The notes: generated by a model from the letters alone, not told the origin. DNA of 58,890 nucleotides from Pseudomonadota bacterium (GCA_023388355.1 JAEWGI010000048.1:1-58890); one strand, 5' to 3'. Positions 49,322 to 58,686 are shown, counted from the first letter of the stretch. Program-made: numbers and translations.

Positions 49322-50603
49322 CGTCGTCGGCGTCGTCGGTCGGTATGGGCGGCAGCAGCGGTTCGAAGGCGCTGAGCAGGTCGAGGTTGCCGCGCGCGGC
49401 GGCATCGCGCATGGCCGCGGTGGGCACGTGCAGCAGGCGGTTGGTGAGAGCGTGGGCGAGCTGGTCGATCACCGCGGTGGGGTCGTGCCCGAGCGCGATC
49501 TGATTGCGCGCGCGCGCCACCAGCTCGATTCGGGCCGCGTCGCCGTGCGCGCGCAGGCGCTTGAGCGGTTCGTTGCGCGCGCCCAGTGCAAGCGCCTGGC
49601 CATAGCGCGAGACCTGCAGGTCGACGATGGTTTCGGCCTGCTGGGCGGCGTCGCCGCGGCTGCGGCGGTTGTGTTCGACCACCCGGTCCAGGTCGTCGAC
49701 CGTGTAGAGGAAGGCGTCGTCGAGTTCGGCCACCTCCGGCTCGATGTCGCGTGGCACCGCCAGGTCCATCAGCATCATCGGCCGGCGTTTGCGCAGCGAC
49801 AGCGCGTGCGCGACGTGCCGGCGGGTGAGGATCGGCGTCTGGCTGGCGGTGGCCGAGAACACCACGTCGGCCAGGAACAGGTGGTGCTCGAGTTCGTCCA
49901 GCGGCAGCGCGACCGCGCCGTGGCGCTCGGCCAGCTCCTGGGCGTGGCGGTAGGTGCGGTTGGCGATCAGCAGCCGCTTGACCCGCGACTGGGCGAGGTG
50001 GCGCGCGGTCAGCTCGATGGTCTCGCCGGCGCCGATCAGCAGCGCCACCGAATCGTCGGGGCGGGCGAACGAGTCCTGCGCCAGGCGCACGGCAAGCGAG
50101 GCCACCGACACCGGACTGGAGCCGATCCGGGTCTCGGTGCGGGCGCGCTTGGCGGTGACGAAGGCGTGCTGGAACAGCCGGTCGAGCTCGCCGCCCAGCG
50201 CCCGCGCCTCGCGCGCCATGCTCCAGGCCTGCTTGACCTGGCCCAGGATCTGCGGCTCGCCCAGGACCATCGAATCCAGGCCGCAGGCGACCCGGAACAG
50301 CTGGCGCGCGGCCTCGTCGCCCGAGCGGCGGTACAGGTAGGCGTGCAGGGACTGCCCCGGCACCGCTGCGGGTTCGCCGCCGCGCGGGCGCGTGGCCAGC
50401 CAGTCGGCCAGCACCGCGTCGTCGTCGGCCGAGGCGTACAGCTCGGTGCGGTTGCAGGTCGACAGCAGGGCCACCTCGCGAACGCCGGGCAGGGATCGCA
50501 GCTCGGCCAGCGCGGCCGGGACCGCGCTTTCGCCAAACGCCACCTGTTCGCGCAGGGCGACCGGCGCGGTCTGGTGGTTGATGCCGAGGGCGTAAAGGGT
50601 CAT
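49293..50603 (-). CDS. hemA: Glutamyl-tRNA reductase
   Basis: 436 residues. First step of tetrapyrrole synthesis from Glu-tRNA. N-terminal [19 protein letters not shown], the catalytic Cys in [32 protein letters not shown], the NADPH-binding [16 protein letters not shown] and the C-terminal dimerisation helices are all present. Divergent from the TPR-protein gene with a 93-base gap; it heads hemA-prfA. Confidence 0.97.
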   Translation of the reverse strand: MTLYALGINHQTAPVALREQVAFGESAVPAALAELRSLPGVREVALLSTCNRTELYASADDDAVLADWLATRPRGGEPAAVPGQSLHAYLYRRSGDEAARQLFRVACGLDSMVLGEPQILGQVKQAWSMAREARALGGELDRLFQHAFVTAKRARTETRIGSSPVSVASLAVRLAQDSFARPDDSVALLIGAGETIELTARHLAQSRVKRLLIANRTYRHAQELAERHGAVALPLDELEHHLFLADVVFSATASQTPILTRRHVAHALSLRKRRPMMLMDLAVPRDIEPEVAELDDAFLYTVDDLDRVVEHNRRSRGDAAQQAETIVDLQVSRYGQALALGARNEPLKRLRAHGDAARIELVARARNQIALGHDPTAVIDQLAHALTNRLLHVPTAAMRDAAARGNLDLLSAFEPLLPPIPTDDADDDAADPAPQA

Positions 50604-50696
50604 GCGCTTGGCTGGCGGCCCGGACGGCGTATGCGTTCAGGCGCTTGCGATAAGCTTTCGGGGAGTGGTCCCCATTTTAAGGCCCGGCCGACGTCG

Positions 50697-52385
50697 ATGC
50701 CCGTTTTCCCGAATTCCGTGCGCCGGACCGTGCCGCGCGCCGCCCTTCTGGCCTGCCTGGCGTGGGCGTGCTGGGCGCCCGCGCTGGCGTCCGACCCGCT
50801 GCGCGACGACGTGCTGGGCGCCACCATGGCCGGCGAATACGCGCTCCAGGCCGGGCGCCTGGACGAGGCCGCGCGCTGGTACCTGGACGCCGCCCGGGCG
50901 GCGGGGAGCGACGATGCCGGCCTGGCCGAGCGCGCCACCCGCATCGCCCTGCTGGGCAAGGACGACCGCGCCGCGGCGCAGGCCCTGGAGCTGTGGCGCG
51001 ACCGCGCGCCGGCCTCGGTGGCGATGCGCGCGGCCGAGGCCACGCTGGCGCTGCGCCGCGGACGCGACCGCGCCGCGCTGCGCCACCTGCGCGAACTGAT
51101 GGCCGATTCCGATCCCGCGGGCTGGCGCCACGCCCTGTCGGTGATCGCCACCGGCCCGCGCGACCCGGCCGGCGCGGCGCGGGTGATGCGCCGGCTGTTC
51201 GACGATGGCGCCGTGCCCGACACGCTGCCGGCCTGGCTGGGCTTCGGCGACCTGGCCCAACGCCTGGACGAGGAGCAGCTCACCCGGCGCGTGATCGACC
51301 ATATCGTCGAGCGCTTCCCCGGCGAACCGCGCGTGGCCCTGCTCCGCGCCGCCCAACTGCGCGAGGCCGGCGACCTGGAGGCCGCCCGCGCCGCCCTGGC
51401 CGAGGCCGGCGACGCGGTGCTGATCGTGCCCGAACTGCGCCTGGCGATGGCCGCCGAATACGACGCCCTGGGCGATCCGGCCACGGCCGAACAGGTGCTG
51501 GCCAGGGGGCCGCAGGACCGTCGTATCCAGGCCCTGCGCGCCTCGCTGCTGGCCAAGGCCGAGGACCGCGAGGCGCTGGCGCGCCTGTACGACGAACTTC
51601 GTCGCGACGCGGCCAACCCCGAGCCCGGCCACCGCCTGCTGCTGGGCCAGGTGGCCGAATTCCTCGAACTCCACGCCCAGGCGCTGGAGTGGTACGACAG
51701 CGTCCCCGGCGGCGAAGCGCGGCTGCAGGCGCGGCTGCAGGCCACCCGCGTGCTGCACGAACTCGAGCGCAGGGACGAGGCGTTTGCCGCCCTGCACGGG
51801 CTGCAGGCCGACGGCTCGATCAGCGACGACGCCCGCCGCGCCGCCTACCTGGTGGAAGGCGAACTGCACTCGCGCGACCATGACCTGGAAGCCGAGAATG
51901 ACGCATACGCGCGCGGCCTGGCCGACTGGCCGGACGAGCCCTCGCTGCTGTATGCGCGCGCGCTGATGTGGGAGCGCCACGACGACATCCCGCGCGCCGA
52001 GGCCGACCTGCGCAAGATCCTGGTCGCCGAGCCGGAAAACGTGGCCGCACTCAATGCCCTGGGCTACACGCTCGCCGACCGCACCGACCGCTACGTCGAG
52101 GCGCTGGAGCTGATCGACCGCGCGCGCGTGGCCGAACCGGGCAACGCCGCGATCATCGACAGCTATGGCTGGGTGCTTTACCGGCTGGGGCGCAAGGAGG
52201 AGGCGCTGGTGGAGCTGCGCCGCGCCTACACCCTTCAGAAGGACGCCGAGATCGCCGCGCACATCGGCGAGGTGCTGTGGGTGCTGGGCCGCCGGGACGA
52301 GGCGCGGCGCTATTTCGACGACGCCCGCAAGCTCGACCCCGACAACCGCGCGCTGCAGCGCGCGCTGCAGAAGACCGGCACATGA
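50697..52385 (+). CDS. Exported tetratricopeptide repeat protein
   Basis: 562 residues with a signal peptide (RAALLACLAWACWAPALAS) followed by TPR-type helical repeats over nearly the whole length. The clearest repeats are near the N-terminus (AGEYALQAGRLDEAARWYLDAARA) and in the last third (ALNALGYTLADRTDRYVEALELIDRA, IIDSYGWVLYRLGRKEEALVELRRAY, HIGEVLWVLGRRDEARRYFDDA). It is the protein typically encoded directly upstream of lolB in proteobacteria; a role in the outer-membrane lipoprotein or envelope machinery is plausible but unproven. Overlaps lolB by 4 bases. Confidence 0.88.
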   Translation: MPVFPNSVRRTVPRAALLACLAWACWAPALASDPLRDDVLGATMAGEYALQAGRLDEAARWYLDAARAAGSDDAGLAERATRIALLGKDDRAAAQALELWRDRAPASVAMRAAEATLALRRGRDRAALRHLRELMADSDPAGWRHALSVIATGPRDPAGAARVMRRLFDDGAVPDTLPAWLGFGDLAQRLDEEQLTRRVIDHIVERFPGEPRVALLRAAQLREAGDLEAARAALAEAGDAVLIVPELRLAMAAEYDALGDPATAEQVLARGPQDRRIQALRASLLAKAEDREALARLYDELRRDAANPEPGHRLLLGQVAEFLELHAQALEWYDSVPGGEARLQARLQATRVLHELERRDEAFAALHGLQADGSISDDARRAAYLVEGELHSRDHDLEAENDAYARGLADWPDEPSLLYARALMWERHDDIPRAEADLRKILVAEPENVAALNALGYTLADRTDRYVEALELIDRARVAEPGNAAIIDSYGWVLYRLGRKEEALVELRRAYTLQKDAEIAAHIGEVLWVLGRRDEARRYFDDARKLDPDNRALQRALQKTGT

Positions 52386-53365
52386 ACCGGATCGGCGCCC
52401 GGACGCTGCCGGTGATTGCCGCGCTGCTGCTCGCAGGATGCGCCACGGCCCCGCCGCGCGCGCCGGTGGCGGTGGACCCGGTGGCCGCCGGGCAGGCGGA
52501 TGCGCAGCGGACGGCGCTGCGGGCCTGGGACCTGGCCGGCCGGGTCGCGATCTCGGGCCCGGGTCGTGGCGGCAGCGGGCGGCTGGACTGGGAGCAGCGC
52601 GGCGACCGCTACGACCTCACCCTGTCCGCGCCGATCACCCGCCAGGGCTGGCGCCTGAGCGGGGATGCCGGTTCGGCGCGGCTGGAAGGAGTCGAGGGCG
52701 GCCCGCGCGAGGCTGCGGACGTCGAGGCGCTGCTGTACGAGGCCACCGGCTGGGAAATCCCGGTCCGGGCGCTGGTCGACTGGGTCCGTGGCGTCGCCGC
52801 GCCCGAGGCCCTGTACGGGCCGGCGCGCATCGTGCACGGTGCCGGCGATCTTCCCGCGCGGCAGGAGCAGGGCGGCTGGGCGATCGAGTACCGCGACTGG
52901 TTCGAGGCCGGCATCGGCCAGCCGGCGCTGCCGCGCCGGATCGAAGCCACCCGTGGCGATGCGCGGGTGCGCCTGGTGGTCGACAGCTGGACCGTACTGC
53001 CCGGCGAGCCGCGGCCCGTGGCGGAATCCGTACCCGAGGCGCCATCGCCCGAGGCAGGACTGGAGCGCGAGCTGGCGGCGCTGCGGCTGGACGACCCGGC
53101 CGCCGACATGCGCGAGCGCGTGGCCGCGGGCGACCTGCGTCCGCTGGGCGTGTGCGGCTTCGCCTGCCTGGCGCCGCGCTGGGCTCCGGGCGGCGGCGCG
53201 GCGCACGGGGTGCCGATGCGGATCATCGACGGCACCGGCGACGTGGTCCGCGGCGACGCCCATCTGGCGCTCAAGCAGCGGGCCCACGCCTATGCCGCCG
53301 CCTACAACCAGGCCCTGGCCGAATGGCTGCGCCAGAACCCGGCTGCGGCCGACAGCGGCGACTGA
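52382..53365 (+). CDS. lolB: Outer-membrane lipoprotein receptor LolB with C-terminal extension
   Basis: 327 residues. Lipoprotein signal IAALLLAGCATAP; the LolB domain follows (AWDLAGRVAISGPGRGGSGRLDWEQRGDRYDL ... LSAPITRQGWRLSG ... WVRGVAAPE ... WAIEYRDWF ... LPRRIEATRGDARVRLVVDSW in order), i.e. residues ~45-210. LolB receives lipoproteins from LolA and inserts them in the outer membrane. Classical LolB is about 200 residues; here a further ~115 residues follow (ELAALRLDDPAADMRERVAAG, GVCGFACL, VRGDAHLALKQRAHAYAAAYNQALAEWL) which I cannot assign. ispE starts directly at the next base. Confidence 0.9.
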   Translation: MNRIGARTLPVIAALLLAGCATAPPRAPVAVDPVAAGQADAQRTALRAWDLAGRVAISGPGRGGSGRLDWEQRGDRYDLTLSAPITRQGWRLSGDAGSARLEGVEGGPREAADVEALLYEATGWEIPVRALVDWVRGVAAPEALYGPARIVHGAGDLPARQEQGGWAIEYRDWFEAGIGQPALPRRIEATRGDARVRLVVDSWTVLPGEPRPVAESVPEAPSPEAGLERELAALRLDDPAADMRERVAAGDLRPLGVCGFACLAPRWAPGGGAAHGVPMRIIDGTGDVVRGDAHLALKQRAHAYAAAYNQALAEWLRQNPAAADSGD

Positions 53366-54253
53366 ATGGCCCCGGTGGACGCCGTCGACGGCTGGACGCA
53401 CTGGCCCGCGCCCGCGAAGCTGAACCTGTTCCTGCGTATTCCCGGCCGCCGCGCCGACGGCTACCACGAGCTGCAGACGGTGTTCCGGCTGCTGGACTGG
53501 GGCGATACGGTGCGGATCCGGGTTCGCGGCGACGCCCGCATCCGCCGCGTCGGCAGCTCGGTCGAGGGAGTGGAGGAGTCTGTCGACCTCTTGGTGCGCG
53601 CCGCGATCCTGCTGCAATCTGAAGCGAACGTCGGGCTAGGTGCAGACATCTCCGTCGAAAAGCGCATTCCGGCGGGGGGCGGATTCGGCGGCGGCTCATC
53701 CAATGCGGCGACCGTGCTGCGTGCCCTGGACCGGCTCTGGGGCCTGGATACGGGCGTGGAGCGGCTGGCGACGCTGGGCCTGGCGCTGGGCGCCGACGTG
53801 CCGGTGTTCGTGCGCGGCCGCAACGCCTGGGCCGAGGGCGTGGGCGAACGGCTGAGCCCGCTGGACCTGCCGCCGGCCTGGTATGTGCTGCTCGATCCCG
53901 GCGTCCACGCGTGTACCGCCGACCTGTTCCAAACCCCTGAATTGACGCGAAATGCCGCACCCGCGACAATATCCGACTTCGTTTCGGGAGCTGGGCTCGG
54001 CAATGCGTTCGAGCCGGTGCTGCGCCGCCGCGAACCCGCCGTCGAGGCGGCGTTCGTTGCGCTGGCGCGGATCGGCACGCCGCGTCTGACCGGGTCTGGC
54101 AGCGGCTGCTTCGTCGAATTCGCCACCCGCGAATCCGCCGAAGCCGCACTGGCGACCCTGCCGTCCTCGCTCAATGCCTGGATGGCAGCGGGCGCCGCGC
54201 GTTCCCCGCTACTCGATGCCCTCGAAGCGAAGGAGACGGGGGTTCGGGCTTAG
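53366..54253 (+). CDS. ispE: 4-diphosphocytidyl-2-C-methyl-D-erythritol kinase
   Basis: 295-residue GHMP kinase of the MEP isoprenoid pathway. N-terminal [24 protein letters not shown], the ATP loop [20 protein letters not shown], and the C-terminal [12 protein letters not shown] glycine motif. Length is normal. It follows lolB with no gap, reproducing the common lolB-ispE-tRNA-prs order. Codon use around 53570-53640 is slightly less GC-rich than neighbours, but the protein looks continuous. Confidence 0.96.
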   Translation: MAPVDAVDGWTHWPAPAKLNLFLRIPGRRADGYHELQTVFRLLDWGDTVRIRVRGDARIRRVGSSVEGVEESVDLLVRAAILLQSEANVGLGADISVEKRIPAGGGFGGGSSNAATVLRALDRLWGLDTGVERLATLGLALGADVPVFVRGRNAWAEGVGERLSPLDLPPAWYVLLDPGVHACTADLFQTPELTRNAAPATISDFVSGAGLGNAFEPVLRRREPAVEAAFVALARIGTPRLTGSGSGCFVEFATRESAEAALATLPSSLNAWMAAGAARSPLLDALEAKETGVRA

Positions 54254-54292
54254 GAGTTGGCAGGCAGGGCGGCCGCACGGCTCTGCCCCTGG

Positions 54293-54321
54293 CCAATCCC
54301 CAATCCCGAATCCCCAATCCC
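54293..54321. repeat. GGGATTG/GGGATTC heptamer array (minus orientation), left of tRNA-Gln
   Basis: Four units of the type CCAATCC/CGAATCC in a row. Together with the oppositely oriented array at 54416-54446 it brackets the tRNA gene. Confidence 0.75.
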
Positions 54322-54329
54322 TGCACTCC

Positions 54330-54405
54330 AGGGGCGTCGCCAAGTGGTTAAGGCACCGGGTTTTGATCCCGGCATCCGCAGGTTCGAATCCTGCCGCCCC
54401 TGCCA
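54330..54405 (+). tRNA. tRNA-Gln (anticodon TTG)
   Basis: A complete 76-base cloverleaf including encoded CCA. The 7-bp acceptor stem 54330-54336 pairs with 54395-54401; anticodon stem ccggg/cccgg encloses TTTTGAT with anticodon TTG at 54363-54365; the T arm is gcagg-TTCGAAT-cctgc. It is flanked by inverted GGGATT repeats and lies between ispE and prs. Confidence 0.97.
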
Positions 54406-54415
54406 GTCGAGCGAA

Positions 54416-54446
54416 GGGATTCGGGATCGGGGATCCGGGATTGGGA
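54416..54446. repeat. GGGATTC heptamer array (plus orientation), right of tRNA-Gln
   Basis: gggattc, gggatcg, gggatcc, gggattg units in tandem, the inverse of the array at 54293-54321. Confidence 0.75.
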
Positions 54447-54496
54447 AGCGCACGCTTCCACATTCCGCTTCCACGTTCCCGGCCCGCTGTTCCGAA

Positions 54497-54516
54497 CCCC
54501 CATTCCCCAATCCCGG
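54497..54516. repeat. Short heptamer repeat upstream of prs
   Basis: ccccattccccaatcccgg, the same repeat family in minus orientation, 10 bases before the prs start codon. Confidence 0.55.
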
Positions 54517-54526
54517 CACTCACGAC

Positions 54527-55486
54527 ATGAAGGAAGATCGCAACCTCCTGATCTTCTCGGGCAACGCGAACCGGCCGCTGGCGCAGGCGGTGTGTCGCGA
54601 GCTCGGGGTGCGGCAGGGCAGGGCGCTGGTGTCCACGTTCTCCGACGGCGAGCTGCAGGTCGAGATCGAGGAGAACGTGCGCCGCCAGGACGTGTTCGTG
54701 CTCCAGCCCACGAGTGCGCCGTGTGCCGAGCACCTGATGGAGTTGCTGGCCCTGATCGACGCGCTCAAGCGCGCCTCGGCCGCGTCGGTGACCGCCGTGG
54801 TGCCTTACTTCGGCTATGCGCGCCAGGACCGGCGGATGCGCTCGTCGCGGGTGCCGATCACGGCCAAGCTCGTGGCCAAGATGTTCACCTCTGCCGGCGC
54901 CGACGGCGTGCTCACCGTCGACCTGCATGCCGACCAGATCCAGGGCTTCTTCGACATCCCGGTCGACAACGTCTACGCCTCGCCCCTGCTTCTGGCCGAC
55001 ATCTGGCGTGCGCACGGCACCGACAACCTGATCGTGGTCTCGCCCGACGTCGGCGGCGTGGTCCGCGCCCGGGCCCTGGCCAAGCGCCTGGACGATGCGG
55101 ACCTGGCGATCATCGACAAGCGCCGCCCCAAGGCCAACGTGGCCACGGTGATGAACATCATCGGCGACGTGCAGGGCAAGACCTGCGTGCTGGTCGACGA
55201 CATCGTCGATACCGCCGGCACCCTGTGCGCCGCTGCCGGCGCGCTCAAGGCCGACGGCGCCACCAAGGTCGTGGCCTATTGCACCCATCCGGTGCTCTCG
55301 GGCGCGGCGATCGACAACATCACCCGGTCCCAGCTCGACGAACTGGTGGTCACCGACACGATCCCGCTGTCGGCCAACGCCAGCGCCTGCAGCAGGATCC
55401 GCCAGCTCAGCGTGGCCGAGATGCTGGCCGAGACGATCCGCCGGGTGGCGTTCGGGGAATCGGTCAGTTCGCTGTACCTGGATTAG
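54527..55486 (+). CDS. prs: Ribose-phosphate pyrophosphokinase
   Basis: 319 residues. Makes PRPP for nucleotide, histidine and tryptophan synthesis. Start [25 protein letters not shown]/flexible loop [27 protein letters not shown] split around residues 95-120; [20 protein letters not shown]; the PRPP-binding loop [17 protein letters not shown]. Full length. No strong Shine-Dalgarno sequence precedes the ATG, which follows a GGGATT-type repeat. Confidence 0.97.
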   Translation: MKEDRNLLIFSGNANRPLAQAVCRELGVRQGRALVSTFSDGELQVEIEENVRRQDVFVLQPTSAPCAEHLMELLALIDALKRASAASVTAVVPYFGYARQDRRMRSSRVPITAKLVAKMFTSAGADGVLTVDLHADQIQGFFDIPVDNVYASPLLLADIWRAHGTDNLIVVSPDVGGVVRARALAKRLDDADLAIIDKRRPKANVATVMNIIGDVQGKTCVLVDDIVDTAGTLCAAAGALKADGATKVVAYCTHPVLSGAAIDNITRSQLDELVVTDTIPLSANASACSRIRQLSVAEMLAETIRRVAFGESVSSLYLD

Positions 55487-55498
55487 GGGCTTTCAACC

Positions 55499-55543
55499 GA
55501 CTCTTCTGGTCGCGGAAGAGTCACCAAAACCGCCGCGAGGCGG
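55499..55543 (+). promoter_or_regulatory. Tandem hairpins in the rplY leader
   Basis: GACTCTTC (55499-55506) pairs perfectly with GAAGAGTC (55515-55522); directly after, CCGCC (55530-55534) pairs with GGCGG (55539-55543) across a GCGA tetraloop. Neither is followed by a U-tract. They lie 30-75 bases before the rplY ATG, a plausible place for L25 autoregulation. Confidence 0.45.
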
Positions 55544-55571
55544 ATCATTGCAACATAGAGAGTGAAACAAC

Positions 55572-56225
55572 ATGACAACGACGCATCAGATCAAGGTCGA
55601 GCGCCGCGAGGACGGAGGGAAGGGTGCGAGCCGCCGCCTTCGTCGCGCGGGCAAGACCCCGGCAATCGTCTACGGTGGCGACCTCGATCCGGTCAACATC
55701 CAGCTTGACCACGAGCCCCTGTGGCTCGTCAGCCAGCACGAGTGGTTCTATTCGTCCATCCTCGACCTGAGCCTGGGCGGGGAGATCCAGAAGGTGCTGC
55801 TGCGCGACATCCAGCGCCACCCGTACAAGCAGCTGATCATGCACCTGGACTTCCAGCGCGTGAACGAGAAGGAGCTGCTGCGTACCTCGGTGCCGCTGCA
55901 CTTCGTCAACGAGGACACCTCGCCCGCCGGCAAGGCCGCCGACGTGGTGGTGACCCACGAGTTGAAGGAAGTCGCGGTCGAGTGCCTGCCGACCGACCTG
56001 CCGGAGTCCATCGAGGTCGACCTGGGCGAACTCAAGCTCGGCGACATCGTCTACCTGTCCGACATCAAGCTGCCCCGGGGCGTGGAAATCCCGCAGCTCA
56101 AGCTGGGCAAGGACCACGACGACGCGGTGGTGATCGCCAGGCCGGGCCGCGTGGAAGCGGCAGACGAGAGCGAGGCCGTCGAAGACGGCGATGCTCCTGC
56201 CGCCAAGGCCGGCGACGACAAGTGA
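55572..56225 (+). CDS. rplY: 50S ribosomal protein L25 (general stress protein Ctc type)
   Basis: 217 residues: an N-terminal L25 5S-rRNA-binding domain (KVERREDGGKGASRRLRRAGKTPAIVYGG, residues ~5-100) and a C-terminal TL5/Ctc domain (VVTHELKEVAVECLPTDLPESIEVDLGELKLGD). The acidic Ala/Asp-rich tail is typical of the long form. It follows prs and precedes pth, a conserved order. The stop codon is embedded in a perfect palindrome. Confidence 0.96.
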   Translation: MTTTHQIKVERREDGGKGASRRLRRAGKTPAIVYGGDLDPVNIQLDHEPLWLVSQHEWFYSSILDLSLGGEIQKVLLRDIQRHPYKQLIMHLDFQRVNEKELLRTSVPLHFVNEDTSPAGKAADVVVTHELKEVAVECLPTDLPESIEVDLGELKLGDIVYLSDIKLPRGVEIPQLKLGKDHDDAVVIARPGRVEAADESEAVEDGDAPAAKAGDDK

Positions 56226-56246
56226 CCTTCGCGTAAGCGAAGGTCA
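56223..56246. other. Palindrome over the rplY stop codon
   Basis: TGACCTTCGC, loop GTAA, GCGAAGGTCA: a perfect 10-bp stem closed by a GNRA-type tetraloop whose first three bases are the rplY stop. No T-tract follows. It could stabilise the rplY mRNA end or dampen transcription into pth. Confidence 0.6.
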
Positions 56247-56347
56247 TCCGGGCCGCAGGCGCGGGATCTCCTCCAGGTCGCGGCAGCGCTTCATTGCGCC
56301 ACCGCCCCCCCCCGGAGAATCTCTCCCCGCGGCCCGGTTCTGTCCGG

Positions 56348-56929
56348 ATGGAAGGATTGCGACTCATCGTCGGCCTCGGCAACCCGGGGCCGGAACACGC
56401 GCGGACCCGGCACAACGCCGGGTTCCGCTTCGTCGACGCGCTCGCCGACCGGGCGGGCGCGCGCTTCGGCATCGAGGGCAAGCTGTTCGGCGAGACGGCG
56501 AAGGTCGACATCGCCGAGCACCGGCTGTGGCTGCTCAGGCCGGCGACGTTCATGAACCTCAGCGGCAAGTCGGTGGCCGCCGCGCTGCGCTACTGGAAGA
56601 TCGAGCCGGAGCAGGCGCTGCTGGCCCACGACGAACTCGACCTTCCGCCCGGTACCGCACGGCTGAAGTTCGACGGCGGCCACGGCGGCCAGAACGGGCT
56701 GCGCGACACCATCAAACTGCTCGGCCACGGCCGCTTCCACCGCCTGCGCATCGGCATCGGCCATCCCGGCCACAAGGACCGGGTGACGTCCTGGGTGCTT
56801 GGCCGCCCCGGCAGCGACGACGACATCCTGATCAACCGCGCCATCGACGACGCCCTGGACGTCCTGCCGCTGGCGGTCGGCGGCGACTTCAACGAGGCCA
56901 TGAAGCGGCTGCATACGGGCAGGGATTAG
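56348..56929 (+). CDS. pth: Peptidyl-tRNA hydrolase
   Basis: 193 residues. [27 protein letters not shown] carries the catalytic His and Asn; [42 protein letters not shown] and [10 protein letters not shown] are the remaining family blocks. It frees peptide-bound tRNAs. The last codons and stop (RD-stop) fall inside the GGGATT repeat that begins at 56922. A C9 tract (56305-56313) lies 34 bases upstream of the ATG. Confidence 0.96.
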   Translation: MEGLRLIVGLGNPGPEHARTRHNAGFRFVDALADRAGARFGIEGKLFGETAKVDIAEHRLWLLRPATFMNLSGKSVAAALRYWKIEPEQALLAHDELDLPPGTARLKFDGGHGGQNGLRDTIKLLGHGRFHRLRIGIGHPGHKDRVTSWVLGRPGSDDDILINRAIDDALDVLPLAVGGDFNEAMKRLHTGRD

Positions 56930-57003
56930 GGATTGGGGATTGGGGATTTGGAAAGGCGCCTGCTTTTCCGAATCCCGAATCCCGAATTCCAAATCCCGGA
57001 TTC
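56922..57003. repeat. Inverted pair of GGGATT heptamer arrays between pth and ychF
   Basis: A plus-oriented array (56922-56951: gggatta gggattg gggattg gggattt) is followed by a 16-base spacer and a minus-oriented array (56968-57003: cgaatcc cgaatcc cgaattcc aaatcc cggattc). The two can fold into a long hairpin. The first overlaps the pth stop, and the second ends 3 bases before the ychF start codon. Confidence 0.75.
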
Positions 57004-57005
57004 TC

Positions 57006-58097
57006 ATGGGCATCCAATGCGGCATCGTCGGCCTGCCGAACGTCGGCAAGTCGACCCTCTTCAACGCGTTGACCAAGGCGGGCATCGCCGCGGCCAACTT
57101 CCCGTTCTGCACGATCGAGCCGAACGTCGGCGTGGTGCCGGTGCCGGATCCCCGGCTGGCCGCGCTGTCGGACATCGTCAAGCCCGAGCGGGTGGTGCCG
57201 ACCGCCGTCGAATTCGTCGACATCGCCGGCCTGGTCGCCGGCGCGGCCAGCGGCGAGGGCCTGGGCAACAAGTTCCTGGCCCACATCCGCGAGGTCGACG
57301 CGATCGCGCACGTGGTGCGCTGCTTCGAGCATGCCGACGTGATCCACGTCGCCAACCGGGTCGACCCGCTGGCCGACATCGACACCATCGACACCGAGCT
57401 GGCCCTGGCCGACCTGGAGTCGGTGGACAAGGCCATCGCCCGCTACGAGCGGGTGGCCAGGAGCGGCGACAAGGACGCGAAGCTGCGCATCGAGGTGCTG
57501 GGCCGGCTGCGCGCGGCGCTCGACGCCGGCCGCCCGGCGCGTTCGGTGGCGCTGGCCGACGAGGAGCGCCCGCTGGTGCGCGAGCTGTTCCTGCTGACCA
57601 TGAAGCCGGTCCTGTACATCGCCAACGTGCTCGAGGACGGCTTCGAGGGCAACCCGCACCTGGACGCGGTCCGGACCCGGGCGGCGGCCGAGGGCGCCGA
57701 GGTGGTGCCGGTCTCGGCCGCGATCGAGGAGGAGCTGAGCCAGCTCGACGACGCCGACCGCGACGAGCTGCTGGCCAGCTACGGCCTTGACGAGCCCGGC
57801 CTGAACCGGGTCATCCAGGCCGCCTACCGGCTGCTGGGCCTGCAGACCTACTTCACCGCCGGGGTCAAGGAAGTCCGCGCCTGGACGGTGAAGGCCGGTG
57901 CCACCGCGCCCCAGGCCGCGGCAGTGATCCACACCGACTTCGAGAAGGGCTTCATCCGCGCCGAAACCATCGCCTACGACGATTTCATCCGCTTCCGGGG
58001 CGAAGCCGGGGCCCGCGAGGCCGGGCGTCTGCGCCTGGAGGGCAAGGAATACCGGGTCCAGGAAGGCGACGTGCTGCACTTCCGCTTCAACATATAA
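57006..58097 (+). CDS. ychF: Ribosome-binding ATPase YchF (OBG family)
   Basis: 363 residues. P-loop [28 protein letters not shown], switch [26 protein letters not shown], and the NxxE-type base motif (IANVLEDG) that gives ATP rather than GTP preference; then a coiled coil and the C-terminal TGS domain ([18 protein letters not shown] ... [14 protein letters not shown] ... [16 protein letters not shown]). Full length. The start codon is immediately downstream of a heptamer repeat array, which therefore lies in its translation-initiation region. Confidence 0.97.
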   Translation: MGIQCGIVGLPNVGKSTLFNALTKAGIAAANFPFCTIEPNVGVVPVPDPRLAALSDIVKPERVVPTAVEFVDIAGLVAGAASGEGLGNKFLAHIREVDAIAHVVRCFEHADVIHVANRVDPLADIDTIDTELALADLESVDKAIARYERVARSGDKDAKLRIEVLGRLRAALDAGRPARSVALADEERPLVRELFLLTMKPVLYIANVLEDGFEGNPHLDAVRTRAAAEGAEVVPVSAAIEEELSQLDDADRDELLASYGLDEPGLNRVIQAAYRLLGLQTYFTAGVKEVRAWTVKAGATAPQAAAVIHTDFEKGFIRAETIAYDDFIRFRGEAGAREAGRLRLEGKEYRVQEGDVLHFRFNI

Positions 58098-58288
58098 GGA
58101 AGCCGTCGCGGCGCCGGATTGCCTCGCCTTCAAGGGGGTGAGGCGGCCTGCTTGCGCGGCACGGCCGCGCAGGCCTTCCGAACGCCCGGCGCCCTGCGCC
58201 GGACCGGACCGGCATGGGTGGGGATGGTGTTGCCCCTTCGCCGCCCCACCCCCAGTCCCGGTCAACCGGCGAATCCTCCACGAGCGCG

Positions 58289-58317
58289 TTGACAGCACCG
58301 CGCCGCATGGTCAAAAT
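58289..58317 (+). promoter_or_regulatory. Promoter of the tRNA-tuf operon
   Basis: A perfect TTGACA (58289-58294), 17-base spacer, CAAAAT (58312-58317). The start would be near 58324 with a GC-rich discriminator (AACGGGC), typical of stringently controlled stable-RNA promoters. The rest of the 250-base gap after ychF shows GC-rich inverted repeats near 58130-58170 but no gene. Confidence 0.75.
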
Positions 58318-58349
58318 AACGGGCTGTTTCACGGGTTTGCGCGACGACC

Positions 58350-58435
58350 GGAGGGATACCCAAGCGGCCAACGGGGGCAGACTGTAAATCTGCTGGCTTA
58401 CGCCTTCGGTGGTTCGAATCCACCTCCCTCCACCA
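58350..58435 (+). tRNA. tRNA-Tyr (anticodon GTA)
   Basis: 86 bases with a long variable arm, as expected for tRNA-Tyr. Acceptor ggaggga (58350-58356) pairs with tccctcc (58425-58431); anticodon GTA at 58384-58386; CCA encoded at 58433-58435. First of three tRNAs ahead of tuf. Confidence 0.97.
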
Positions 58436-58470
58436 GTCGGGTTCATGCAGGCACGGAAATACCGCACGGC

Positions 58471-58544
<74 letters not shown>

Positions 58545-58585
58545 TTGTCCTGCTGCCGGTTCCGCGACAGGCTCCAACACAATTC

Positions 58586-58661
58586 GCTCACGTAGCTCAG
58601 TCGGTAGAGCACCTCCTTGGTAAGGAGGAGGTCGATGGTTCGATTCCATTCGTGAGCACCA
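58586..58661 (+). tRNA. tRNA-Thr (anticodon GGT)
   Basis: 76 bases. Acceptor gctcacg (58586-58592) pairs with cgtgagc (58651-58657); anticodon GGT at 58619-58621; CCA encoded at 58659-58661. The Tyr-Gly-Thr-tuf order matches the E. coli tufB operon. Confidence 0.97.
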
Positions 58662-58686
58662 TCCAGGCGGGGAGATCCCCGCAGCA

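Noticed and set aside
53560..53660. Possible recombination or frameshift inside ispE because of locally lower GC
   Set aside because: The protein is continuous through the GHMP motifs and the difference is small.
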